Positions 11,016-23,453 are shown, numbered from the stretch's first letter. The stretch: 64,000 bases of DNA from Pollenia angustigena (GCA_930367215.1 OV884059.1:77285393-77349392), one strand, 5' to 3'. Notes: generated by a model not told the origin, from the sequence alone. Made by a program: numbers and translations.

Positions 11016-13598
11016 TTTATTTTTTTAAAGGCATACAAAATTAACTACTAACGTTTCAAATGAATTAAGCCTTAAAAATTTATTACCATTAAAATTAAAG
11101 TTTTTTTTTAGACATTTTTAAATATCTTAGTCTGACATTTAAAAATAAAAAAGGCTTATAAAAGGTTTTTGAAACGGAGTTTCTATCAAAATTTGTTTAA
11201 CCCTCAAATCACCTTTAAAAAAGCTTACGTAAGTTACCCTCGTGTGTGGTTTTTCAAACATATGCAATGTCAGTCTACTTTGCTATGGCGCCATAGCTCG
11301 TTTGTAATCTAAATCATGATTTACGTAACAATAATTATGTATTTTCCCTGTTTGTGATCAACAACTAAGCGTACAAAGCTTGTGTGCAAGCACTCATTTT
11401 ATAAAACATGCATTAAATGCAGTTCGCGAGAATATCAAACGACAGAAAATTTTGTCTATAAAGCAAATAACATAGAAACTACATATATGTGGAAAACCAC
11501 TCACGAGGGCCGTTATTTGCCTGAAAGTTCTGAAATATTTCTTTACTAAAAATAGTTTTAAATCAAAAAATGCGTTTCCAGTATTTAATTGATGTTGCTT
11601 ACAAAGTTGTTTATCGTGTTTAAATTATTATTTTTGTGTGGTTTTTAACACAATGTTAATAAACTTTTTATTTACCTGTGCATAGAACTTAAAGCTTTAT
11701 AGCTTTTGTTATATTAAAGTTAAGCTCAGATTTCAAACGTTTAGTATACAGAAAAATTAAAACTTTTTTCAATTATATGACAGAAAAGCATTGAGCTTCA
11801 TGTTAAAAGCAAGCTTAGAAGCTACCTGCAATACATACAAAGCATATTGTTTTTACAGCTTAATGATTTGACTTTTATTTTAATTCAAAGCTTTAAAATA
11901 AGACAAAATATGGATATTTTTAATATGCGCTACAGATTCTAGCACAAACACATAGTAAACATAATGTTGTAGGGTACAAATATTTAAGTCTACATTAACT
12001 GGCTCTTATTGGAAACCGATTGTTAAAATAAACATCCATGAGTTTGTGGAATTTGGAATGCATTTTTAGTTTAGATTCATAATTCAATTTCTCCTTTGGC
12101 TTCTTTAGAGTCACCAAGAAAATTATCCTCTTAAGCCCCTTAGCAAGTTTTTAAATGCATATTTCAATTGACTATAACAAATGCTAATTTACCATAAATC
12201 AAACCTCAAGAGAAATTAATTTCATCAATAATTTTGCCTTTTTATTTCAATTCGATTATTATTTAAATTTAAGTACATAAAACGATTTATATTAACGAGT
12301 AACTCAACAAAATTATGCAAATTTCTTGCATTTAAATTTAACAAGTTTGGATATGTCATTTTAAAGACCCATTCATTTCCAGAAGAAAAAAAATTTTAAA
12401 AACAAATAATTCAAACTATTTAATGGTCAAATAGGTTTATAAAACAAATTGCTTGTTATAATATCAAAACTTGATCGCACAAAAAAAAAGCAAAAATGTT
12501 TGAGGAGGGAGTGAATTCAAGCGGAATGTGTTAAATTTATTTTACAACAAAAAAATATCAACAATTTGCTGGTAATTTGATACTCTATTTGTTAATAAAC
12601 ATTTAAATGTTTGGGCATTAAGTCAAAAGTTATTATTGAATTTATTTTAGCTCCATGAGCATTTTATGCATATGTTTTATTTTTGTATTTAAATATTTGA
12701 GAGTGTGAGGAAATATGAACTAGTTTTTGCTTAAAAATTTTTTTAATATTATTTCTGGTATATTTTTGTAGGTGCTATTTGCTGTTTTTGCTATTTATGT
12801 GTTAATATTTGTTTTGTATTTAATGTTTGATTATTAAAATTTAGTTTATATTTATTGTATTTATGTTTATTATTCTTATATTTATTTTAAAAGTTAAACA
12901 TTTTTATGGGACTATAAAGCATGTACGATTTAGTTTATATTAATTTGTTTTTGTTTTATTATAAACGAGACAAATGGAATGTGCCAAGTGTTTAGACGAA
13001 TTGAAGACTTCCATCACAAAACGATATAATTCCATTGAAAATTGTTCTTATGTTTTATACCATATACCAGTTTTTATTTTTGGCATTAAATTGCAGCCAA
13101 ATTATTGACATTAAGAAAAATTTATAGCAAAGCTTAAATACATTTTAGTATTCAGAAAAGAATTCAAGAACAAAAAGAATAAAGAAAAAAGTTAGAGGCA
13201 ATCGTGACATTTTGCTCAAATCTTAGCCATTTATAGACCGATCTAGCTGAATTTTATAAGCAAAATTTAACGAAGATGTGACAGAAATAAATAACAACCA
13301 AGTTCCCATCATATCTTGGGTCTTCAGAAAACCCATTTCAACAGACAGACAGACAAACAGTGAGACGGATATCATTCAATCAACTTTGCTACTCATTACG
13401 ATCAAGAACATATAAACTTCATAGTTTCTAAAATCAATATTGTTGAAATTACAAACGACATGACAAACTTGTATATCAATTGTTTTCCAAATACGAACTC
13501 TGTAACCTACTTAATAGCAAAAGACTCTTGTTCCGGCTCAATCATGAACCATTACAATTTCAACATATAATCAAGATATTATTAAAAGTTTAAAGAAA
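11016..13598. other. AT-rich DNA, nothing recognised apart from a weak dispersed-repeat trace
   Basis: Around 13230-13400 there is AGACCGATCTAGCTGAATTT and CAGACAGACAGACAAACAG, typical of degraded dispersed non-coding repeats in flies. No coding potential. Confidence 0.45.
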
Positions 13599-13601
13599 CT
13601 A

Positions 13602-14694
13602 CACCATTTTTCATTTAAAATGAGAAAATTCAAGATGAAATTGAGAAAATTCCAAATGAAATTGAGAATTTCAATTTGATATTGAGAAAATTCCAATTGA
13701 AAATGAGAAATTCAATTTGATATTGAGAAAATTCCAAATGAAATTGAGAATTTAAATTTGAAATTGAGAAATTCCAAATGAAATTGGGAAAATTTAATTT
13801 GAAATTGAGAAAATTCCAACTGAAATTTAGAAAATTTCAAATGAAATTGAGAAATTTTAATTTTTCATTGATAAAATTGAATTATCTATATAATTTTTAT
13901 TATATTCATTCAACAAACATACATAACTAACAAGGATCGAAAAATATGAAAATAAATACAAATCGCAGTATTATTGACCAACAGGCATATCTTCCAGATC
14001 CAGAGCAGATTGGTAAAACGATGAAGTATGTTGTATGGCTCTACTGAAATCTCCAGTAGTTATACATGTATTAGAAGCATTAATCATCTGTTCTAAAAAG
14101 ACAAGCCTCTGTTCTCCTACATGGGTGGGAATTACGTTCGGTACATTCATCGTTGTTGTTACCGTACTTTTTATTTTTGACCAAATAATTTCAATGGGGT
14201 TAAGCATCGGTGAATAGAAGCTCAATCGCAGGAGCGTAGCTGGAGAGTTGTCAGAAATAATTTGTAGCCGACTGTGGCATTGAGCATTGTCACATACCAA
14301 TACGAAGATCTGGATGCCTGTTGGTCAATAATACTGTGATTTTTATTTAGTTTAATTTTTTTCGATCCTTGTTAGTTATGTATGTTTGTTGAATGAATAT
14401 AATAAAAATTATATAGATAATTCAATGTTATCTAGGAAAAATTAAAATTTCTCAATTTCATTTGGAATTTTTTCAATTTCAAATTTAAACTTCCCAATTT
14501 CATTTAGAATTTTCTCAATTTCAAATTGAAATTCTCAATTTCATTTGGAATTTTCTCAATTTCAAATTGATATTCACAATTTCAATTGGAATTTTCTCAA
14601 TTTCAAATTGAAATTCTCAATTTCATTTGGAATTTTCTCAATTTCAAATTGAAATTCTCATTTGGAATTTTCTCATTTTTAATGAAAAATGGTG
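13602..14694 (-). mobile_element. Tc1/IS630-type element with ~400-bp inverted repeats
   Basis: CACCATTTTTCATT at the left and its inverse AATGAAAAATGGTG at the right are each bordered by TA, as expected for Tc1/mariner insertion. The arms stay complementary for about 400 bp. They contain a tandem array of a roughly 30-bp motif (GAAATTGAGAAAATTCCAA-like) on the left and its inverse on the right, then TATATAATTTTTATTATATT and CATACATAACTAACAAGGAT. Only about 310 bp of unique transposase sequence remains in the middle. The arrangement looks like an internally deleted, foldback-like derivative. Confidence 0.82.
13971..14300 (-). pseudogene. DDE transposase fragment (Tc1/IS630 type), C-terminal half
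   Basis: About 109 residues. VCDNAQCHSRL carries the second catalytic Asp in the DNAxxH context, and YSPMLNPIEIIWSKIKS carries the third acidic residue (Glu) in the SPxLNPIExxW context. There are 32 residues between them in this frame, near but not equal to the 34 of canonical Tc1 elements. The first catalytic Asp and the DNA-binding domains are missing and the frame runs into the right inverted arm, so no active enzyme is encoded. The stop follows a short tail ending MPVGQ. Confidence 0.82.
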
Positions 14695-14756
14695 TAGAGT
14701 TTTTTCCACATATACCAAAAATTTTCATTGTTTTCGAATTTTGCTTTTCCGGAAAA

Positions 14757-15480
14757 AACAAGTAAGAAAGTATAGACGGTCAAGCCCGACCATATGATAC
14801 CCTACACCACAGTATTGAAAAACACATCATGCTTATATGTCTATATAAATATGGATTTATCTATGTTTATAAACTTCATTACAATCGGTTTGAAAGTTTG
14901 TGAGAGGCAGAAATTGCCCCCTACTTCCCCTTGTGGTCCTATTTCTGAAAAACTGTATAGCTTATGTGGCCATATAGGAATGGATCTATCTATGTTTTAA
15001 ATTTCATTGAAATCGGTTTGAGGGGCCGAGATTGCCTCTATCTCCCCTCGTGGTCCTATTTTTTCAAAACTGCATCCTTTTTGTGTCCATATAGATATGG
15101 TTCTATCTATGTTTTAAAATTCATTAAAATCGGTTTGATAGTTTCTGAGAGGAAAAAAATTTCCCTCTATCTTCCCTCGTGGTCCTACGATTTGGCCCAT
15201 TTTCAAAAGACTTGGTCCTTGTGGCAATCAAAACCTATGTCCCAAATTTGATCAAATTATCCCCAAAATTGCGACCTGTACTTTGCGCACAAGGTTACAT
15301 GGACAGCCAGCCAGCCAGCCTGCCAGCCGGACGGACATCGCTATTTCGATTCAGAAAGTGATTCTGAGTCGATAGGTATACTTAAAGGTGGGTCTAGGAC
15401 CAATATTTAAAGGCGTTACACACATCAGCACAAATGCATAAAACCCTCTACACTATTGTGGTGTGGGTATAAATATTGAG
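14757..15480 (-). mobile_element. Dispersed repeat family A, inverted full-length copy
   Basis: Reverse-complement relative of 9180-9870. It starts AAACAAGTAAGAAAGTATAG, passes the hairpin end CGGTCAAGCCCGACC, contains three internal GGTCCTATTTTTT...AAATCGGTTTGA-type units and CCAGCCAGCCAGCCTGCCAG, and finishes with ATTGTGGTGTGGGTATAAAT. It stands head-to-head with the next copy across a spacer of about 40 bp. Confidence 0.78.
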
Positions 15481-15514
15481 GATAACACTTTTGAAAAAAC
15501 TGATTTTGTATATA

Positions 15515-17062
15515 TTTATACCCACACAACAATAATGGAGAGGGGGGCGCTAAGTACAGGTAATTTTGGAGATAATTTGATAAAAAATGGGACATAGGTT
15601 CTTATTGGCACAAGGACCAAGTCTATTGAAAATGGGCGGAATCGTAGGAACACGAGGGAAGATAGGGGGAAATTTCTTCCTCTCAGAAACTATCAAACCG
15701 ATTTTAATGAAATTTAAAACATAGATAGATCCATATCTATAGGGACACATTAGCTATACAGTTTTTAAAAAATAGGACCACAAGGGGAGGCAGGGGGCAA
15801 TTTCTGCCTCTCACAAACTTTCAAACCGATTTTCATGAAGTTTATAAACAAAGATAAATCCATATTTGCATGGACACATGTAACGACGTGTTTTCCACCT
15901 TATGCTGGGGTAGAGCTCGCGGCTCCCAGGGTTCGTTACAAAAATTTATTTTATGACCAGAGAAATGAAACAACGGACTCGCTCTTTTCTTCAAACGTTA
16001 TAAACCGTACGCTCAGTTTATTTGTTTCTCTTAATTTTACAATTTTACTGCAATAGTTGGCAAATTAAATATATCTCTCGGGACGGAACCGACAACACAC
16101 ACGAGGATAGCGACGCGACACACACGACGGCTAAGACAGAAAGGCCAAGGTAGCCAAGGAGAAGGCAGACGACAAACCAAGAGAATTTAGTCTACACCGC
16201 TGTTCTCTTGCTTTGCAGTCGTTACCGGGCGGTCTACTACACGTCGAGAGAATTTAGTATACACCGCTGTTCTCTCGAGATGCAGTATCACCCTGCTCTC
16301 TAGCGCTGTCTCACGATAGTCAGGAAAAGGGTCAGAAAACAAACCAAGAGAATTTAGTCTACACCGCTCTTCTCTTGCAATCTTTCCTAGCAACGAGTGG
16401 AATCAAATGAAAGAAGTGTAACCTCTCTTCAAATTATCGCTAGATATAAGTTAGCTGTAGAAGTGTAACCTCTCACATCTAAATTAGACCTTACCCGTTT
16501 GCCGGCTGCCGACTGACCGACTGCTTAATGGTGCGTACTCCGCTTTTATACTGTTTGCCGGTGTACATTTACACACTCATACTAATATAATTATTTATCA
16601 TGGTTGCTCATAAGTGTATGTTGTCGTGTCCTACTCCTTTCTACTCGCCACCAGATGGCGGAAGCCATCGGTCAGTTAATTTCAAAATTAGTACATATAT
16701 TACTTCTTATTTAATACAAATAATAATTAAAGCACGAAGATAATATAAATTATAGAATTCACTCTAGCAAGAAAATTAAGTTAAACATAATATGAATTCA
16801 TTCACCCTTACTATGGGTAATAATAAAACTCAAGGATAATATAATCTATGTGATACGGTATAATACGAAAAATAGTAATAAATTCAAATAATTATGATTC
16901 ATCTTGGGCCGGGTTGGTCTGGTGTGGTGGTGTAGTCTAGGGCATGTGACTCAAAAACGAGGGCTCCGACTTTTGGTCGTCACACACATAAGCATGATGT
17001 GTTTTTAAATACTATGGTGTTGGGTATCATATGGTCGGGCTTGACCGACTATACTTTCTTAC
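15515..17062 (+). mobile_element. Dispersed repeat family A copy interrupted by a solo LTR
   Basis: Starts TTTATACCCACACAACAATA and continues with GAAATTTAAAACATAGATAG and related family A segments to ATGGACACA. It resumes after the LTR with CACATAAGCATGATGTG and ends ATGGTCGGGCTTGACCGACT plus ATACTTTCTTACTTGTTTT. The uninterrupted copy at 9180-9870 reads GGACACATAAGCATGATGTG, which confirms the empty site. Confidence 0.78.
15879..16984. mobile_element. Solo LTR (~1.1 kb), TSD CACA
   Basis: Bounded by TGTAACGACG and GGTCGTCACA, i.e. TG...CA ends that also form a short inverted repeat, with CACA duplicated at 15875-15878 and 16985-16988. No gag-pol, primer-binding site or second LTR is present, so it is a solo LTR left by recombination. 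Three internal copies of AGAGAATTTAGTCTACACCG (one reading GTATACACCG), each followed by CTGTTCTCT or CTCTTCTCTT, form hairpins around 16180-16378. A 4-bp TSD fits Gypsy-like elements; clade not determined. Confidence 0.82.
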
Positions 17063-17087
17063 TTGTTTTACCATTGATTTAAACAAT

Positions 17088-17125
17088 TGAGTGCCCCGGT
17101 AGGCTAGCTGTTAGCGAGCTACTAA
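17088..17125 (+). mobile_element. tRNA-derived SINE family S1, 5' fragment
   Basis: GAGTGCCCCGGTAGGCTAGC matches the head, including box A, of the copy at 23454. The rest is missing. Confidence 0.55.
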
Positions 17126-17539
17126 AAACATTCATACATTTTTTCAAAAGCAAATTCAAGTAAAATTTATTTACAAATATTCTAGGGCTATCTTATGAAC
17201 AATGTTGCTCTGTATTAGATTTCTTTAACAAGAATATTTAATCCAGAAAAAACCAAATTAAAAAATAACGCCGAAATATATATAATATAATATATATAAT
17301 AACGCCCTAGAATATTTGGAAATAAGGTTTTTCTCTAAAATAAATATTACGGAAGTTATCAACAATTAAAGCGACCCATAGTGAGAAAAATAGCATTTTA
17401 GCAAACTTTGTGGGCTCAAGGCACGGCTAATAACTATGCAAACAATCTAAAATTTTTGATATATATTTTTTTATAATTTAAAATAATTCTAAGGGGTTTG
17501 CCAAGTGGAAAAAAAAATTGCCCATATAACTAGCGGTCA
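17126..17539. other. AT-rich DNA, nothing recognised
   Basis: TATATAATATAATATATATA low-complexity sequence near 17278. No coding signal. Confidence 0.5.
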
Positions 17540-17965
17540 CACTAATGTAACAGCCTTTGTGTATCTGGGTTACACAATTACAACAACAGGTGGTTTAACG
17601 CAAGATTTCAATGCAGACTAGACAAGACAGGCATTTATCATGCAAACCCCATTGTATATTTTGGCCCGAAAGAATAAATAGCTTTGTTCTTTGGGCACTA
17701 ACCAACAAATTTTCAGATTCGAAGGCAAAAAGGCGTACATTTGGGCACACACTTAGGATATAACTAGATCTGGCCTGTAGGATTTTAACCAATGGCGATT
17801 CTTGTAATATCCTAAGACTTCTGGGTAGACCTGCATATACCTGGAGAAGCCAGCAGGATTATGGAACTGAAATCTCAGCACACAATTGAAGTGAAATAAC
17901 ACATACAGCAAATCAAAGGGACGCTTGAAGGAACTTTATTGCTGCCCTATGCTTCTTTTTATTTA
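17540..17965 (+). pseudogene. RTE/BovB-like LINE, C-terminal ORF remnant
   Basis: Plus-strand pieces read FVYLGYTITTTGGLTQDFNA, then (after a stop) RQAFIM, and further on GRPAYTWRSQQDYGTEIS and QRDA*RNFIAALC. These resemble, in order, the FxYLGSxxxxxGG and RQAFxxL block after the RT domain, the GRPxxTWRR block and the WRNFxAALC end of RTE-clade LINE proteins. Internal stops and frame changes show it is dead. Order and strand are consistent across 400 bp, which is the main support. Confidence 0.68.
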
Positions 17966-18059
17966 ATTACACAATATTAAGTATACGTAACAATTTGAAG
18001 AGAATTAAGAGCATTTTCAAAACCTTTCAAGCAGCACAATTTGGTAATTTTTGAAACCA

Positions 18060-18215
18060 TTGGTAAAAAAATTTTGGCTGGCAGGCACCGCCAACCCGAT
18101 CCCCAGCTCAGCCAAGAATAAAAATTATCAATAAATTTTAATAAATTTCATGTTGTAAAATTCCTTCCTTCAGTAAAAATAATTTAATGAAAATTAAATT
18201 TGATGAACTCAAGCC
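18060..18215 (+). mobile_element. Old truncated copy of the hammerhead retroelement family
   Basis: GGCAGGCACCGCCAACCCGA, then CAAGAATAAAAATTATCAAT, TTTCATGTTGTAAAATTCCT and GAACTCAAGCCTAACTAAAA follow the 3' part of the family at 31562-34228. The ribozyme core is absent, so it is 5' truncated or eroded. Confidence 0.7.
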
Positions 18216-20106
18216 TAACTAAAAAAAATATGTATATATGTATATCAAAAGCTCTAATGTTAACATTTGTACATCAAGTTGTACAAATAAAATGTCGCCG
18301 AAAGTGGACAAAAAACGATATTCACTTGTCCGCCTTTTTGTTTGTAGGCTTAAATCGGTTTTCTGAAGACCCCATGTATGGTCGGATTAAGGTTGTTAAG
18401 CATTTACATTGCATATTGTACTGTCAAAATTCAACCAGTTCGGTCTACAAATAGGGAAGAAAACACCACAAATTTTGGTGCTAAAATCAACTTTAAGATG
18501 AGGAAGAGCTGCTGTTGTACATCTATAGTTTATAGGCAGATGAAATGATCGTTAATTTTTTTATTTGTTTTTTTTTTCTAAAATATAAACAAATATTTTT
18601 AATCTTACCAAACCGAATCACACTAATTAAAGCAATAAAATAATGACAAAATCCAACAAAAAGCTTAATTTATACATTTGTTTTAAATTTTTATTATCTT
18701 TTTTCGGTTTATTTTAACAAGTTTAACGATTAAATGTGTTTTATATTTATTTTTTATTTTCGTTAAGTGCCAATTAATTAAAATGCATTTAAATCATGTT
18801 TGCTACCGATGGGCAGCTTCTAAAACAAACACAAGGGGAGACCCCCTTAATTTAAAAAGCAGAAGCTTAAAATTGTAAAATCAAAAAGGTACAAAGAAAA
18901 AATGTTTTATAGAAACCTAAATATCCGGCTACTAACTTGTCATTAATGTCGAAAATTAAAAAATACTTGCACTAGAGCATTTGAAGTAGATACAGATGGG
19001 TCTTTAAGAAATTTTTTTTTTTAATTTTTAACGCCACACGCATACTAACACACATTTTATCACCAACATTATTAAACCCATTTATAAAATTTTCAAATAT
19101 GCTTTAATTTTCTCTTTAGCCCAGATTAATATTTAAAATATTTTCAAATAAAATTAAAAACTAAAAATTGTATTTAATGTGTTTGATACCGGTTTGTATT
19201 TTTTCCCCCCATAAATCTTCATTAATGTCGGAATTTTTATTTAAGATTTTTTTTTTTTTTGCATCTGAACATTTTACTGTTTAGTTTGTGGTTGTTTTGA
19301 TTTCGATAAAAATTAAGATATTTTACAATAAAATCCATAAACAGCAATACAATGCCCGTTTTTTTGTTCAAATATTTACCCAACACTCATGATCGAAATG
19401 TCATGTTCGTGTTAGAAAACAATTTAAATGTCGTTTTTTGTAGAAAAGATCAAAGATTTGTTTAAGAAAAATTTTAATTGATGGATTGTTTACGAAAATA
19501 GGCAAATGAGGAAATTAAATATATTTTCGGGGATTTTTTTTTTTTTTTTAATTAATGAGATTTTGGTTAAGAGGGCTGGATTTAGACATGACCCACAGAA
19601 AGTGTCGTGTTTACATGATATGAATATTAAATTGTTAGTGTTATTTATGCGATAGCGGATTATCGAGGGATTTGTATACGATTGTCATTGAAACAGGTGA
19701 GAAATCAAAGATTTATGAGGAAGAGTTTTAAACATAATTAATATACGGGGCATTCCATACCAAGTCGGATAATTAAAAAAAAATTTTTTTTTTTTTTTGG
19801 TAAAATGCTTTTTTGACCGCCTTTTACTCACTGCAAATGGATGAAACTTTGCAGGCATACATATTCCCGATGACAGTACACGAATACATGGGGTAGCCAG
19901 GAAAAAATCTAGAGGGGCGGGCAAAATTTTTTTTAAATGTTCTTTTTTAAGAAAACCGTTTCTTAAAAAAAAATTTTTTAAATGTTCTTATTTATAACTT
20001 TCTTAATAATGGTCCATATTTTTTTTTTTTTTTTTTGTGAAATCTTCCTTTTTTGTGTTTTTAAAGAAAAAAATTGAAAAATAATTTTCAAATAGAAACT
20101 GGGAAT
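18216..20106. other. AT-rich DNA with short repeat traces
   Basis: 18340-18450 (TCTGAAGACCCCATGTATGG ... CGGTCTACAAAT) resembles 26990-27110, a degraded dispersed repeat. Several long A or T runs lie at 19535, 19770, 19960 and 20018. No gene seen. Confidence 0.45.
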
Positions 20107-20470
20107 TATTTTATAAAGCTTTTTTGTAATAGTTCTATTCCGTTAATTTTTCAGAAAATGACTTTATACACTACCAGACTATTATATTGTATTTTCTTTT
20201 TACATTTTACCTTAGCCTTCCTTTGGAAAGCAATGAGGTATATTGAATGTTCAGAAAAATTTACAATTATTAGACACCAGCAGAATGCAATGCATTTTCT
20301 GGCCCGCTACGGCCTTCGTCAGCATTCTTTGTGTCTCACTGGATAGTGTTACTTTATAAATTGAATGTATGTAACTCAACTATTTTAACAAATCGAAACT
20401 GGGAATTATAAAGTCATTTCTGAAAAATTAAAGGAATAGAACTATTACAAAAAAGCTTTATAAAATACAT
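20107..20470. repeat. Long inverted repeat, ~58-bp arms
   Basis: Arm one (20107-20167) contains AAAGCTTTTTTGTAATAGTT and CTATTCCGTTAATTTTTCAG. Arm two (20407-20470) is its near-perfect reverse complement. The loop is about 240 bp. GAAACTGGGAATTAT precedes both arms in direct orientation (20095 and 20394). Probably a foldback MITE. Confidence 0.72.
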
Positions 20471-22110
20471 AACTGAAATTTAGCTCATAGAATAAATTCG
20501 AAAAATGAAAAATGTTGAAAAATAATTTTCCAAATTTTTTTGATTAAAGGCCGAACTATAATATGCATAAGCTTCTGTCTGAATAAAAATCGTCTCAAAT
20601 GCATTTAAAAACACAAAAATAAAAGCAACATTCGAACGAAACCTTGTTAATTAATTTTTTGAATCCCAAGAAAAACTTTGGTAACTAATATGCATGTGGC
20701 AGTGTAAAATAAAACTGAACTGGCAAAATAAAATTAAGTAATTTGTTTTTATTTTTGTTTTTTCTTTACCCACTTACAACTACATATAGAGTTGGCAAAA
20801 AATCAACCGATTGTAGTCGGGACTGTAAGAAAAGATAAACTCACTGTTTATTGTTGTTGTTTTTGTTTAAGCTTTGATATTGTTACAGGTAAAACTGGGG
20901 CTTATAATTCTTATTCGCTTAACAGTTTTATTTATATAATATCTTTAGTTTTTCTTAAATCATTGGATGAAGTTTCCTGATGATCTAGCCTAAGCAAACA
21001 AGTGAAATGATCATAGGCATAGCTTATCCCATCAACAATAAATTTCAGTTTATCAATAGTATGAAATGGGAATTTAGCACATTTAAACGAAACCTTGTTA
21101 AAAAACATTTGATTCCGTACGGAAGGTGCGATCTGTTTCGCACCTTGCTTAAGCAAATGACAAAAAGTTTCCTTAAGTTCAATTTAACACATATTCGTCC
21201 ATTTGCTTAAGCCAACTAAAGCATATTATAGTTGGGCCTTAAGAGTTCTTTGTGCCGAATATTATCTAGGTTAGATAAGGTTTCATTAACATCCGAAATA
21301 AAGCACAGTCCACGTGGGTCCAGAAATTGATTCCTGTTGTGTTTCCATGTTTCACTGTCCACCAGGGGTCCAACGTTACTTGGATGCCGATATTTTAACT
21401 CCTTCAACCAGTTGATTTAATGAAGGGGTGGAACCTATTCAAATCAATGTCAGAGAGTGTTTTTCTACAAAACCGTTTGAGTCGTAGGTCTCTAAATCCC
21501 GGCAATACAGAGAAGATAGAGATTCCACTAGCCTCTGGGCATTTTTCCCAAAAGGCCAATGGACAGTTATAAACGCAAAACCATTGAAATAATTGATATT
21601 TGTAATTTTATTAAATTTTAATATCCTTTGATTGTTTTCATTTACTTACCCTGTAGGAAGTCAAACCCATTTTTAAGTAACTTCAAACTGGTTTTTTTAT
21701 AACCACAACTAGTTGATTAAGTGACTTTTTTCCTTGTCGACGACTCATAATTTTAACATAGGCATGTCATAGGCAATAGTCAATTGGCCATCTTTGCATG
21801 ACTTTTAAGCTGACTGCTCACTACTTATTTTTCAACCTATTTGTAGTTTATTAATATTATAGTCAGTTTATAATAAATTATTTAAATGTTAAATAATTTT
21901 TGTCAAAAAAATATATATTTATTTATGTACATACATATGTATGTTTGTATATCTGTATATATTTTTATATAGAAATAATTATTTAAAAAAATTTTGCATG
22001 AAATTGCATTAAATGATGATGAATAATAGTTCTGAAATAAATACGCTACAATAATTTTTTGTTCATAAACAGATTTGTATTGCGTTCATTTTTAATTTTT
22101 TTCAATAATT
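20471..22110. other. AT-rich DNA, mostly unassigned
   Basis: 21216-21560 is less AT-rich and has a minus-strand frame of about 63 residues that I could not match to a domain; it may be decayed retroelement. ATACATATGTATGT low complexity lies near 21930. Confidence 0.45.
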
Positions 22111-22886
22111 ACACGGTGCTACAGTGAAAATATACTTGGAAAATGACCTAGTGTAAGTTGAAGGCCTTGTTGAGTAGATCTCAAATCAGTTTTAAAATGT
22201 TCGGAAACACCCTCAAATTTCGGAGTTATTCCGAAAAAACCATTTTCGGGTAGGTTCGAGTACTTATCAACACGTAAATCAGTTGATTTTTATCAACTTT
22301 TATTGACATATCTTTCATTCTACGGGGAGATTGGCATAATTTTTGTTTTTTATGGAGGTTGACCCGGTCTATTGAACAATATTTGAAAAAGCTAAATTTT
22401 TCACTTTTGAAAAACCTTAATAACTTTTTTATTTTTTGTTCGATTTTATTAAATGAAAGCTGGTTTAACTCAAAACTAAATTAGCTTTAATATTGTGTAT
22501 ACATATTGGTATGTTTCTAAACAAGCTAATTTAAAAAAATGGCACCAAACTTGAAAAATTGAGAAAAAATCAAATTAAAATCAGATATAATTAAGAATAT
22601 CACTACAAAAATTGTATACACATACCAAAAAGTGTATACATTTAGAAAGGCACACGTCTCTTCTTTCTGAAACCGTTTAAAAAATAAAAATCGGATAATA
22701 ATCAACTGAGTTACGTATTCATAAGTACTCGAACCTACCCAAAAATGGTTTTTTCGGAATAACACCGAAATTTGAGGGTGTTTCCGAACTATTTAAAATT
22801 GACTTATGATCTACTCAGTAAGGTCTATAACCTACACTAGGTCGCTTTTCAAGTATAAAAAAAAGTGCTCATTTGTAGCAGCGTGT
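22111..22886. mobile_element. TIR element with ~150-bp arms (ACACGNTGCTACA ends)
   Basis: Left end ACACGGTGCTACA, right end (reverse complement) ACACGCTGCTACA. The inner arms 22132-22280 and 22700-22856 match closely, including GGAAACACCCTCAAATTTCG and AACCATTTTCGGGTAGGTTC with one or two differences. The core is about 420 bp without coding potential. TSD unclear. Confidence 0.75.
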
Positions 22887-23142
22887 TATTATTATTTAAA
22901 TATGTTTGTATATATTTTTTCATTTGACTTCATGGCATGCTTGTTTTTCTTATTTTCTTTTGTTTGTGTTTTACGTGTGCCTCTATGCAAAATGTTTGGT
23001 TGATATCTGCATGAGATTTAAACCAATTTGTAGTCATTTGAAAGATAGTTAATTTATAGTTAGTGTTTTTTGCAACTGACTATTTTATTTACTACAGGGT
23101 ATGTTCATAAAATACTTTATCAATTATCAGACAGTAAGAAGC

Positions 23143-23160
23143 AAGGCGAATTCATACAGC
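23143..23160 (+). repeat. Terminus-like fragment of the CAAGGCGAATT hAT MITE
   Basis: CAAGGCGAATTC matches the end of 5091-5289. No partner end was found nearby. Confidence 0.4.
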
Positions 23161-23453
23161 TAGCATTTTCGAGTCATCTGTTTTTTTTTTTTTATTTTTT
23201 GTGTTTATACTGAATGTCAAGCTTTGTTTACATTTTGTGAAAAAATTTGTTAGTTGAAATTCAATAAAAATTAAAATATTTGGAAAAAAAATTTATTTTA
23301 ATTTTTTTAAACAAAAAAAGTAAAAAGTGAATATAAAATTGTGTGTAAATTTAAAACCTTAAAGTCGTTTTATGTAAAACCTATATTTTTGAGTTATAAT
23401 GTTGCAGCAAATGTAAGTCTTAAATTTGTTTTCAGGCCCACAAAGTCGAGATG

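Noticed and set aside
14794..15251. Three overlapping plus-strand frames of 60-95 residues
   Set aside because: They are translations of the internal repeats of dispersed family A; related frames appear at 9416-9670 and 15550-15750 in the other copies, all following the repeat.
16187..16393. 68-residue minus-strand frame within the solo LTR
   Set aside because: It lies across the LTR's internal hairpin repeats and has no domain; explained by the LTR.
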